Shown in pieces: positions 35,800 to 45,599 of a stretch of DNA of 64,000 nt. The stretch is from assembly GCA_963513935.1 (NCBI GenBank), contig OY740774.1, forward strand, positions 86,142,890 to 86,206,889, written 5' to 3'. Position 1 is the first letter of the stretch. Each line of letters opens with the position of its first letter. The position numbers were made by a program, and so were the translations under genes. This stretch comes from Aphrophora alni (Eukaryota > Arthropoda > Insecta > Hemiptera > Aphrophoridae). Under the pieces are notes generated by a model. It saw only the letters and a list, made by a program, of their open reading frames with translations. It had not been told where the DNA came from and ran no database searches.

Positions 35800-36440
35800 A
35801 GGTTTGTAACTAAAACTAAGAACCCTTAGAAATTAACACGCTTGTCTGTCTGTCTGTCTCTCTGTACGTCTTAATCAGTATACAAAGACAAAACTATCAA
35901 TCTTATATTTTTCAAACTTTTCATTTATAGTCTTTGAGTTGTTCCACATATTTGAAAAAAAATATTGGGTAGCAAAAAATAATCGTGTAGAAAAATTGGA
36001 TTAAAGGAATATAATGTGTGTGTTGTCGAATAAAAGTAAAAGTAATTCTGTTATCTAAAAAAATTGTAGCTAGAAATTATAAATTATTATTATTTTTTTT
36101 TTTTTATGACGAATACATTATAATTTAGCAACACAATGAGAAATGTGTAGTGTATAAGTTTTAAAAATAGTTTTTTGTAAGATGTGAGAAACAATTCAAT
36201 AGCCATTAAAAGATGGATTGTATTTTTATTGATTTATCTTTATTAGGGTCCGTAAGTAAAACTACCGACCCTTATAATTTCACGCGCTTGTCTGTCTGTC
36301 TGTAAGTCGAAACCAGTCTACACAGAGAAGACGATAAATCCTATATATCTCAAACTTTGCATTTATATTATTTGTATTGTTCCACATATAGGGAAAATAT
36401 AGTACTAACAAAAAGACCTTGGGTAGGTAATAGGCAAAAA
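35800..36440 (+). repeat. Tandem units of a roughly 440-bp repeat with a (TGTC)n core
   Basis: Two units start near 35800 and 36244. Both have (A/T)AACTAAAACTA...CCCTTA, then CGC(T/G)TGTCTGTCTGTCTGT, then AAA--CAAACTTT-CATTTATA and TTGTTCCACATAT. The first unit also has ATTAAAAGATGGATTG before the second starts. Related units occur at 48345-48850 and 62750-63210. There is no coding frame. Confidence 0.65.
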
Positions 36441-36620
36441 TTATCCAGAGACCTCTAGCCCTTGAATACTCTAACAGAGTCAGAAAAGATCATGAATTGG
36501 TTAAGAAAGGTCTGATAGGATAGTTGAAAGAGAGGGATAATACTACATGAAAAAGTTGTAGATCCAGCTAGGGTACTTCGGGATTACCAAGCTCGTACTC
36601 ATTAAAGTGACCCCTGAGAA
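36420..36620 (-). repeat. LINE 3'-terminal fragment
   Basis: The plus strand reads CTTGAATACTCTAACAGAGT, GGTCTGATAGGATAGTTGAA, AGAGAGGGATAATACTACAT and GATCCAGCTAGGGTACTTCG, then GGGATTACC. It is a minus-strand copy of the family, abutting the preceding tandem repeat. Confidence 0.6.
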
Positions 36621-36639
36621 TATTTGTGCTTTAAACATT

Positions 36640-37660
36640 CACAAGTCCTCAAAATGTTATTGACAATTTTTTTTTAGATGTTTGGCTTTTGAAAACGGCG
36701 TCTATGGATTAATTTCACTTTTTTCGATAACTTCTGAACAAGCATTGCTGTTCTGATGGCTCTCTGTACGTTTTATTTGGTTGGTTAGAGGTTACAGTTG
36801 ATAAAATATTTATAAACATTGGTTGATCTTTGTTATATATTATCGAAATTTTGTGAACATTTCAACAAAACTTAAGTGTAATATTTCAGGCCTTTGTCTT
36901 TTTAAGAATGTGACGGTTTAAATAATAAATATTTGGTTTTAATTTCACGGAGATATTGACGATCCTTTTTGTTTCCCTACGTATTAGTTTGTTATGTCAG
37001 ACATCCTGCGCGGTTTAAGAATTCGTTTTGAAGAAAATTATATTTCAACAGTCATCTAAAAAAATTAGAAAAAGTCTAAAGATAGTGTTTTTTTCCATTA
37101 AAAAGTAGACGCAAAACGCTATGTAACATTTCTAAGGAAACTTGTCTTTGTAAAATCAAAAACTTCAAAGGATACATGTTCCCAAAGGAAACGATTGAAA
37201 TTGTACAGGACTCGACAAATGTGAAAAGAATCCAGAAATTAACAGTAAAGAAACTCTACGTTGGATGTTTCAAAGAAACCCACTTTTGAATTAGGTGTAA
37301 CTTAAGCTGAAAATTGAGAGATTAAATAAGTCTTGGGAAGATTGCTTTCAGTCTTGTAGGGGAGGGGAAGGGTTATTTGAAAGCTTTATTAATTGTGGTC
37401 ATGATTAAGTGCCGTACTTGAAGATGACGATTTGTAAGTAATTAACAATGGGGAGTAAAGTTCTTTGGAATACAAATTTAAGTGCTTTACATATTTCTGT
37501 AATTGTTTAAACAAAATTTTCAGTATTTTTCATTTTGCTACAAATGTAAAAATACTTGTTACATGAACTTAATTTAATACTAAAACAAGGAATTTACTTT
37601 GGGTTTATATTATATAGTACCTAATAATAATATGCTAGAATATAAATCATTCAAAAATAA
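36640..37660. other. AT-rich stretch, no gene recognised
   Basis: I see no supported gene, RNA or complete repeat. Confidence 0.45.
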
Positions 37661-37665
37661 ATACA

Positions 37666-37995
37666 CACAGGGTGTTTCTGAAATACTTTGACAAGTATAG
37701 GGAGATTTTTACATTATTTAGGGATTCCTTACAGAAAATAAACGTGTCTTCGAACATGTGTCCGAAAATTCATTTTCAAACAATGCACCATTTTGTATTT
37801 TACAAAAAAAAATATAAGTTTTGAAGTAGTTCACATTTGGCATATGCATTTGTATGTAACGTTTTACACGTGGGCAAACAATTGCGACTCAAAATGGCGG
37901 CCGTTTAAAATGTTTAATGTTGAATGTCACGAAAACCATTAATTTTCCAAAAAAATGTTTTTGAGACAAAACACTTTCTTCTTTAAGCTACAAAT
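37666..37995 (+). mobile_element. Truncated member of the TACAGGGTGT MITE family
   Basis: It begins ACACAGGGTGTTTCTGAAAT, like the ends of the 579-592 bp MITEs, and carries the core ACTCAAAATGGCGGCCGTTT near 37889, followed by AATGTTGAATGTCACGAAAA. The expected inverted second half is not found before the palindrome at 38240, so the copy appears truncated or diverged. Confidence 0.5.
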
Positions 37996-38149
37996 AAAAT
38001 GAGCTTTTATTTTTCTTTAAGACAAAGGATCGTTGAATTATGAACAAACAACTTAAATATATTTTCTTGATAGTGGTCTCCAACACCTAAGGTTATGTTG
38101 GAAAAAAACAATTTTTTGAAATTTTTAAATTTATCTTTTATACTTTCTC

Positions 38150-38205
38150 TTTGGAGTTGTGTTTTGTTCTAGTGTACAGTAGGCGGGGTAATATTAATTG
38201 TTTAT
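38150..38205 (+). repeat. 3' end of a 'GTAGTC-GTGTACAGT' family repeat
   Basis: GTTGTGTTTTGTTCTAGTGT followed by ACAGTAGGCGGGGTAATATT matches the ends of the copies at 3935, 18450, 23400 and 61745. No 5' half is recognised. Confidence 0.45.
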
Positions 38206-38239
38206 TCTCGGTCTACAAATGTTGCTGTCACGTGACATG

Positions 38240-38764
38240 CTACAGTCTGTATGAAGTAACCTGTCTCCTGACCCTTCGACTACCTGGGACAGGCCCGGGC
38301 CATTCACGTCGCCCGCAGTTGTTTACCTAATTAGTCGCCTATAAGCTTCCCCACTAGCTTAAGTAACTTTTTTACCTAAATCATAATTTCCGAAATGTTA
38401 TCAAATATTTGAAAAGTACATAAAAAAATAAGATCAACGATACTAAACAAGGGCAAATTTGATAAAAACTAACAATATAGAGGTAATAAGAAATTGATAA
38501 GCGTGCTATATTTCTTATTACCTCTATATTGTTAGTTTTTATCAAATTTGCCCTTGTTTAGTATCGTTGATCTTATTTTTTTATGTACTTTTCAAATATT
38601 TGATAACATTTCGGAAATTATGATTTAGGTAAAAAAGTTACTTAAGCTAGTGGGGAAGCTTATAGGCGACTAATTAGGTAAACAACTGCGGGCGACGTGA
38701 ATGGCCCGGGCCTGTCCCAGGTAGTCGAAGGGTCAGGAGACAGGTTACTTCATACAGACTGTAG
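38240..38764. repeat. Perfect 255-bp inverted repeat with 15-bp spacer
   Basis: Arm 38240-38494 is the exact reverse complement of 38510-38764 as far as I can check by eye, including the A/T homopolymer lengths. The spacer is TGATAAGCGTGCTAT. The outer third of each arm is GC-rich (GGACAGGCCCGGGCCATTCA) and unlike the surrounding AT-rich DNA. Outside the arms the symmetry stops abruptly. I recognise no transposon protein, and the arms match no other repeat in the window. A biological fold-back and an assembly or library artefact (for example a turned-around read) are both possible. Confidence 0.95.
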
Positions 38765-38809
38765 ACAGTACCCATATTGGGTTTATAAGAATGATTCATT
38801 AAAACGTCC

Positions 38810-39235
38810 AGGATCGAGGTCTCCTGTTCATAAAATCAAAACTTTATTTTCAGCAATAAACGTATTATTACTCAGTTAAAAATAATTGCAAATAAGAACA
38901 TTAATGCCGTCAGTTTAAAATCAATAACTTTCTGAAAGCTGTAAACTTACTGCATTATAATGGATGTATTAAATTTATGTTGTAATTTAAATAATGGTTT
39001 CTATAAGAATGGACAAATCGAAATTATCTTCGGCAAATATATCGATAATTCAAGGAGTGAAAGGTCACTGGTTTATTAGCATAACTTCATAGGAAATGTG
39101 TTTTTATAGTTGCTGGATCATTGTAAGACTGACACTCTGGTCAATCAATGTACGCAGAGAATTGTAAACATCTGGATGGGGTTTTACGAAATTCTATAGA
39201 ATAAGTGTCAATTTTAGCATGCAACATTGGAATTC
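38810..39235 (+). repeat. Dispersed repeat, inverted partner of 26220-26660
   Basis: It shares TTTATTTTCAGCAATAA, ATTATCTTCGGC, CACTGGTTTATTAGCATAAC and TTCATAGGAAAT with the reverse complement of the 26-kb copy. The next 200 bp (39240-39430) resemble 240-430, so the element may be longer with different truncations. Confidence 0.6.
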
Positions 39236-39239
39236 TCAT

Positions 39240-39600
39240 ATAAAGAAGTCAATGTGCGCCATCAACGGTACTTACATTATATAATGTTACACAACCTGAC
39301 TCTTTAAATATATATTTGTTTTCTTGGGATTATTAGGAAATGTTAGATTGTATTTGTAGAATATGGCCCTATAGTGTAAGTTTGTTAATAGTTGTTACAC
39401 AGGTTTTCTGAACCTCGTAATTGTAATGTAACGCCGGCTAGGCCTTAAGTGCCTCGTAGATGACATATTAAAACGTCTCCACTCGTTTTTCTCGTTTTAA
39501 TGTATTGGCCCTAACGGGCCTCGATGCTGTACGCATGTGAAGGGGCATCCACTCGCTGCGCTCCTTGAGTTACAAATGCGCTTTGGTCAATATTAGTTAC
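39240..39600. repeat. Dispersed repeat related to 240-430, with a GC-rich tail
   Basis: GCGCCATCAACGGTACTTAC and AAATGTTAGATTGTATTTGT match the segment at 265-400. The GC-rich tail at 39430-39560 (TAACGCCGGCTAGGCCTTAA, ACTCGCTGCGCTCC) has no counterpart at 430. Confidence 0.45.
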
Positions 39601-39800
39601 ATATTTTGACCACTTGTACAATAACACTTCGTTTAAATATCAACAGGTAAATGGGATTTACTAATACAGAATAATAAGATTAACTAAAACACAGGTAATG
39701 GAAAGTTAATTGTAAATATTGCTGCTAATTATTATTATATGACCAGTATAATATTTAGAAATATTATTATATAATGTATTTTATTGGTGTCTAATTTTTC
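39600..39800. repeat. Dispersed repeat related to 10560-10830
   Basis: It shares ACAGGTAATGGAAAGTTAAT, TGCTAATTATTATTATATGA and TTTTTCTTTCGACTGTA-like words in the same orientation as the copy near 10.6 kb. Confidence 0.45.
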
Positions 39801-39919
39801 TTTCGACTGTACCATTCTTTTTTTTTTTTTTTAAATTTACACTAAGTGGTTAATCCTATAGCGCACGATAACCACAAGAAAGTATTTCGTTCCCAAATAT
39901 ATTTTCCCTTGTTCTTTAA

Positions 39920-40450
39920 AAACTAAAAACTTTTCAGACATCATCGCTTTATATAGAAAAAATGGAAGAAAATTGTATAAAAAATAACGTTACCCTTCAA
40001 ATGCTTTAATAGCGTCACGGCAGGAAAGGAATAAGAGTTGGACACAAGAGGTTTGTTAGGAAAGATGAAAGAGAGAAATTTCATGAACCTAAGATTACAT
40101 GAAAAAACTTTAAATCCAGTTAACTTTCCTTGGGATTGCTTAAAAATAGAAATAGGTGCCCTTTTAGTTTACTATTGAGGATTGTACATAAGGACTGTAA
40201 ATTTCATGAACTTCAGATTGTTCCTGACAATGCCGTCTTGAGGAATTGTCTATCATTTAGGCAAATATCCAAGAGTTACCGTCCTTTTTGAAACAAGGTA
40301 TTCGCATTCAAAGATCAAGTGCTTTGCAGTTTCTTCTTGTAGGTTCGTTAGTTAATACGCTCTACGCGTGGATCCGTTTTCGATGATGTCAGAGTTCTAT
40401 AACTACCCCTTTCTTCTATATATTGTCCCTGTCTAACCTAACGAAAGGCA
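39920..40450 (-). pseudogene. 5'-truncated RNase H-type LINE: C-terminus joined to its 3' repeat
   Basis: On the minus strand, 40440 down to 40270 reads LQEETAKHLIFECEYLVSKRTVTLGYLP, the ETAxHLxFECExL tail of RNase H-type non-LTR polyproteins. It continues without a break into the 3' repeat that recurs at eight other places in the window (here 40190 down to 39920, ending GATGATGTCTGAAAAGTTTT). This copy is the key link that identifies those repeats as retrotransposon 3' ends. Frameshifts and stops show that it is dead. Confidence 0.65.
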
Positions 40451-40720
40451 CTTTACTTCAGATTCAATTTACTTTGAGAGAGCAAGAAGTGAGAGTTTGC
40501 ATAGGCATAGACCCGAGATACTCCACGACATCCTCTAGTGCTCTTTGGAGGGTGTGTTGATGACGTAGCCAACGATTTAGTTATACCACAGAATCGTGAG
40601 TTATGTCTGTGAGTTTCTTTGCTGACTCTTTGTTATCCATTACGGATGAGGATTGATTCTCACTAAACACAACGTATCCAGGACCGCTGAAAAGCTCCCC
40701 CCCCCACAGCTATGATCTTA
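40451..40720 (-). pseudogene. Possible non-LTR polyprotein fragment
   Basis: One minus-strand frame reads SENQSSSVMDNKESAKKLTD, then LNRWLRHQHTLQRALEDVVEYLGSMPMQTL, with a stop where Trp or Gln is plausible. The LQRAL-x-x-x-x-EYL-x-S-x-x-x-Q pattern resembles the stretch after the RT active site in Jockey-like elements. It sits immediately 5' of the recognised C-terminus on the same strand, but the intervening domains are missing. Weak recognition only. Confidence 0.35.
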
Positions 40721-42735
40721 AAAAATCAGACAAACATTAACCTGAATTCGTTAGAATTCAATCTTTTAAATAATTCAACTGTTTACTCTTTATCAACGTG
40801 TAAAGTTCTCTTGGAGACATTCCATTGAGGCTGTCCTTACTGAGTAAAACACTGTTGGGTATTTTCTCATCGGCAGGTTATTTTGGTCTGCCTTCTTGGA
40901 TTCCATGTTCAGTCCATTCCTTTTATTTCGACCCGTCCAGTACTCATACACAGTGGTCTACACGTGTTGTTCTTTAAAAGCAACGAATCGTCACTAATAA
41001 TACACGACATTAATCTTCTAAAACCATTCTGTTTAGGAGCTACCTATACATCGTCATACTTTTATCGGCAATATTAGTATATTGTAGATGAATAGGTTGA
41101 TTAAAAACTTTAAATTGGGTATCATTGTTTCTTTTTCATATAACTTAAAAATTTGTTTTGGAAACTTCAATTGTAGTTTGGATTAATTAAATTTTAAAGT
41201 ACAGTTGCAAAGCAACATTATTAATACAAATCACACAGAGCTGGATAAACACATCAAAGCACAAACAAATAACTTTGTTATTAAGAGTTATACCACAAGG
41301 GTTATGATTGGAGCTGAGCTTATAGATGTGGTTAAATACCAATCATAACGAAGGTTTAGTTGCTTCAATACCTCCATTTGTTGAGTTTAATTAGGGATAA
41401 ACCTCTATCATGAGCAGGGTTGAAACTATGAAAAATGTTGTTTATTGAAGGTTAATTTTATTTTCAAATATTGTTTGTTTTATTTCTTACAATGGACGTT
41501 CTTTCATGCAAGATGTGAGGATTACCCTGTAACTGAAACAAGCATCTCTAAATCACAAAAATAGACTTTTTTAATTATTTAATAAAATTTAGTTGTTGGA
41601 CGTATCCCATTAGGTGTTATCCGTAGGGGTTGGATCTCGAGACCTCTTGTTTAATTTTTTGGATATCTGAAAGTTTTGGAATGTCATGAGAAAAAATACA
41701 AAATTCCATTTTGTTTAAAATTCGGCTCAAACAATTTTGATAAATTTGTTTCCAGTACACATACACAACTTATCAGTAAAGACAAAAACAATCAATCATA
41801 GAGCTCTTATATTAGACGAAATGTCTCAAAAAGGGTCTAAGGATTTCATTGGAATTTTGGTTAAATGTGTAGATTAATTTCCCAAACCAGCGGGAAAAAT
41901 ATTCGAAAAAGAAATAGAGATTATCTGCAAAGGAATAACTTTCAAAAAGTTTTCAATTTAAATTGAATATATTGTTTAATATATAGAGTGATTTTTTTTA
42001 CAGTTTGTTTTGTATATAGTAAACTATTAACCTAATGGAAACTTTAAATGAGACCGTTGTTACTATACATTTAACTTCTGTTTTACAAAATCTAAAAAAT
42101 TACATCCATATTCCGATATTTTCAGGAGGTGTTTTCCTATACTTCCATTGTTGAATTAAAATAACAAAGTAAGTAGACATATTTTAGGATCTCTAAGTAG
42201 TAATGTAGGACTACAAATAAAACATAATTTGTGCAACAAATAAAACTTGATTGAATTTAGTGTTAGCTAAGTAAGGAAATAAATAGCCTCTGACATTATG
42301 GAATAAAAAAAAAAGTTGTACAGAATCCGAAACACCATAACAATACCGATCCTAATAAAAAATTCAAAAGATGGAAACCATATTGAAAAATGCCGCCCAT
42401 TTTAAAAGTTTGAAAAACGTTTTTTTAAAGCTATATGAAAAAATAACAGTGTTGTCTCATTTAATATTTTTTACCAGATTTATAGTTTATGATATACCAA
42501 TTTCACTCACGATAAGAGAATCGATCTACATGAGGGCGTAAATTTTCTTAAAATTGGTCAGTTTCAACCCAACATTTGATGGTAAAACGAACTTCGTTTA
42601 ACGACACTAAAAATTATTTGTGATAAAAAAAGGTAATGTTTAGTTTTATTGAATAGGTTATATTAAAAATATTTTGCACTATTCCCAAGAAAGTTTCCGC
42701 AATGTAAAAAGTTTTGTATATTCATACAGTAGTTC
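40721..42735. other. AT-rich stretch, no gene recognised
   Basis: No gene is supported. Positions 42375-42420 contain AAAATGCCGCCCATTTTAAA, a variant of the MITE core, without recognisable ends. Positions 41690-41760 carry a diffuse repeat of the type AAAATTCGGCTCAAACAATT that also occurs near 8350, 13555, 23950, 49290, 55400, 55520 and 63800-63995. Confidence 0.45.
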
Positions 42736-42739
42736 ATTT

Positions 42740-43000
42740 AAATCCACGTTGCATTGACCAAAGCTCTACAGAAGGGTGGTTCTATTTGCTTAATGTAATA
42801 GCCCATCCATGTAAATATATGTATACTCTCTGCTTTTTCACTCTCAATAAAAGGAAATAAAACAAATCCGATGCTACAGAATTCCTTTTTAATAAACGAA
42901 CTCAAAAAAACAAACAAATAATTCCATAAGTCCATTAACGTATAATTTGTATAATCCAAAGAAATGTTATTGTGTGCTAAACAAATACAAGTTTAAGGAT
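42740..43000 (+). repeat. Direct repeat paired with 47260-47480
   Basis: Shared blocks in order are GCTCTACAGA/GTTCTACAGA, CTATTTGC-TAATGTAA, CTCTGCTTTTTCACTCTCAA, GAATTCCTTTT-ATAA, AAAGAAATGTTATT and AAACAAATACAAGT. By eye the copies are about 80% identical. The intervening 4.3 kb includes a transposase relic. Confidence 0.65.
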
Positions 43001-44820
43001 GTATCTTTTAGTTCCTCTCGTTTTTTGTTCTTGTTATTGTTGTTTACTTTACTTTGGTAATTTTATACAAAAAGTAATCTTCAAGTATGTAATTAACTAA
43101 AGTAGGCCTACACCACTGAAGGTTGTCTACACTCGACCGCCACTTTGGATTCAATTTTCACGCGAAGAATGTTAAAACCTCCGTTCGATTTATTGGTTAT
43201 AAGTCTCACCTTGTGTACAAGAGGTTCGTGATTTCCGTAAGGACCTAAAAAAGTTACGGTGTTAACCGCTGCATCGTGAGGTACATGTGGGGAGATACTA
43301 TCCGTAGCGAATCATGATGAAAGCTAGAATTACGAAAATAGGAACTTAACGTGCAGACCATACAATACCCAATGAAATCTGTCTAAACGACAAAGTTCCA
43401 GAATGGGCTGTTGTGGTGATGATTTATTGATTAAGAACAATATTGAATCAATGTTATTTGTATCATATTGATAAGATAAAATATGTATTGGTTGTCGTTG
43501 AAAAGTATTCGAGGAATGTTGTTATCTATTAAAATTTAGGATATTGAAAAACTTTTTTTTTTAATATTAAAAATATTAAACTATCAGCACACTTTTTTAA
43601 TTTAGTTATTTTTAATGATATTAGTACATTTGTTCACTTATTTAAGGTATTCGTTCAAAAAAAAAAAAAAAAAAAAAAAAAAACGAGTTACAACTAACGG
43701 AATAATAATGGATATTTTGCCGTCCAATTTTGTCAAAAAGAATTTTAAAAACGTGTTTATGGAATAGAGATTGTGGATTACTTTTTATGGAAAAGGAGGC
43801 CACTGTGGAGGGCAGGAGTAATATGTCACCATTTCTATTAGTTTAGATATTTATGATAGTTCTAATTTAATATTAGAACCTCCTGATGATGACAACCCTT
43901 TTATCGAAATGTACATCAGGGTATTCAATTAAAGTAAATAATATTTGTTACGATTATTATGCTTGTAATTGTAGTTAAGTGAATTAAAATTAATATTTTG
44001 AATTACATCAAAATGCTCATTGAAGATTGTATTTCAAAATCAGTATATTTTCATTAGTTTGTATTGGTTCATAAACTGCACTCTTATTGTATATTAAGAG
44101 ATTATTCTGTACAAGGATTTTCAGTCGGTTTCTTTTCAAAGTAGTTAAAATATCAGAACATAAAATCATCAATTCAACGCTCACTGAACTCAAGTTTTAA
44201 AGTAGCCTACAATCCTCAGATTTTCTAAAGAAAAATCTTTTAGAAAGAAATATTTAAAGCGGCCTTCCCATTGAGTAAAATTATAATTAATGTTTAGAGA
44301 ATTCAAGAAAGGTTTCCTTTGAAAATAAGTAGCTCTTTTGTGCGCCTTTAATTAGTTTTGGATTAATTAAGAATCGCGGTTGGACTGGCCGTCTGATGAA
44401 AAGACAACTAGTGGTCTGAGAATATTTAGAATATTTCGTGGATGGTAAAAAGTCTGTTGAAAAGTTCAACCTTTTATTTATACACGTTCAATAGATTTGA
44501 GATATAAAACATGTGTCAAACAATATTATTCTATGTTTACGAACTCTTAAGAGATTAATTTATCATCTCATTTATGTAAATGTTAAAATTTGAGACCATA
44601 AACTGTCCAACGGTCCTACTCCTCGGAGTAATTATCCACCATTTTGGATCAGTTTAGAGGAGTGAAATTACCTTATCACAATTTTCTATTGACAACACAT
44701 TTATAAACCGTAGAATTTAGTTTCAAGATAATTAATAAAATGTTGTTTCCAAAAGGACCTTACAACTTTAAAAAACAAGTAGACATTTATTCATCTAACT
44801 TAAATAATCGATTGAGGTGT
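43001..44820. other. AT-rich stretch, no gene recognised
   Basis: No gene is supported. It contains a run of 27 A at 43657-43683 and the CTGATGA...GAAA motif at 43883. Positions 43110-43330 are somewhat GC-richer but show no recognisable product. Confidence 0.45.
43883..43917 (+). other. CTGATGA...GAAA motif inside a 7-bp stem
   Basis: CCTGATG at 43882 pairs with CATCAGG at 43914-43920 around a loop that contains ATGACAACCC and TTTTATCGAAATG. An AAAGTAAATAAT segment follows about 12 bases later. The layout resembles the other three motif copies in the window. Confidence 0.35.

Positions 44821-44822
<2 letters not shown>

Positions 44823-44876
<54 letters not shown>
44823..44876. repeat. (AT)n microsatellite
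   Basis: A clean AT dinucleotide tract of about 54 bp. Confidence 0.95.
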
Positions 44877-44879
<3 letters not shown>

Positions 44880-45018
44880 AGGGTTCTCATTGAAAAATCA
44901 TTTTGTTTCTATGTGGCTATCGAATTTAACAATGCAAACATGCCACTTGTCAATTTATTTCCAAACTTGAGGTAGTATATCAAGTGTCATAGCTGCGGAG
45001 TGAAATAGATTTTCCGCT

Positions 45019-45507
45019 TTAGGTGACAGGTAAAGGTATATAATGCAGTTGATGTTTAATAAAACCCAAGAAAAAATTAGAGGACTTAAGTTTGGTGTAC
45101 CATGTATGTCGAATCCACCGACCTAGCTTATCGAGGAATTCCCAGACTTCTGTGCGTAAGCAAGGTGTTCCGTCTTGCTGGCAGTGAAGGAGTCCAACTT
45201 GGTCATCTTCGTTTTTGGATTGAGAAAATTTTCGATTATATCCCCAGATACATGGCACCTTGCCTCTGATGTGAAATGTTAACTCATGCTTAAAATTACT
45301 TTGTCTAATAAGGTCAATTACTTTTGCACAGGATTTTTCATGAACGAGTTTTCTACATAAGTAATTTGTTGTAACATCGTAAGCTCGTATTACTTCAAGA
45401 TATGTTGAAATAGTACGCGTCAAATAATTGTGTTTGTTAATCTCACGAGACACAAGACGAGTTCGTTGCTTCAGGTACGAGCAAACGGATTTGTTCCACA
45501 GCATCAA
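45019..45507 (-). pseudogene. Decayed mariner-like transposase, C-terminal part
   Basis: The 162-codon frame ends with CQQDGTPCLRTEVWEFLDKLGRWIRH, then NFFLGFIKHQLHYIPLPVT. This matches the catalytic-core end of insect mariner-like transposases: F-x-QDGAPPH-x-x-x-x-VR-x-FLD...GRWIGR-x-G, WPPRSPDLTPLDFFLWG-x-x-K. The second catalytic Asp (QDG) is kept. The PRSPDLTPLD block is shortened, with its Asp lost, so the enzyme cannot be active. The first 100 residues do not match the family that I can see and may be an unrelated open frame. The start codon is uncertain. The HTH relic at 9094-9345 could come from a related element. Confidence 0.7.
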
Positions 45508-45572
45508 AAGTCGCGGGTGATTTGGTGATTTGTTCCTTCGTACAGAACAACCAGTCTCGACCTAATTTTGGT

Positions 45573-45589
45573 ACTAAGAGTAGTAATCT
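45573..45589 (+). repeat. 17-bp match to a transposon end
   Basis: ACTAAGAGTAGTAATCT here equals 17 bases near the end of the right terminal inverted repeat of the transposon at 51394-52546. The adjacent bases differ (no CTAGGGTTAA), so this may be a footprint or fragment of a related end, or chance. Confidence 0.35.
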
Positions 45590-45599
45590 TACTTTGAGT

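Noticed and set aside
41620..41660. B-box-like GGTCTCGAGATCC on the minus strand
   Set aside because: No A box or cloverleaf at the right distance.
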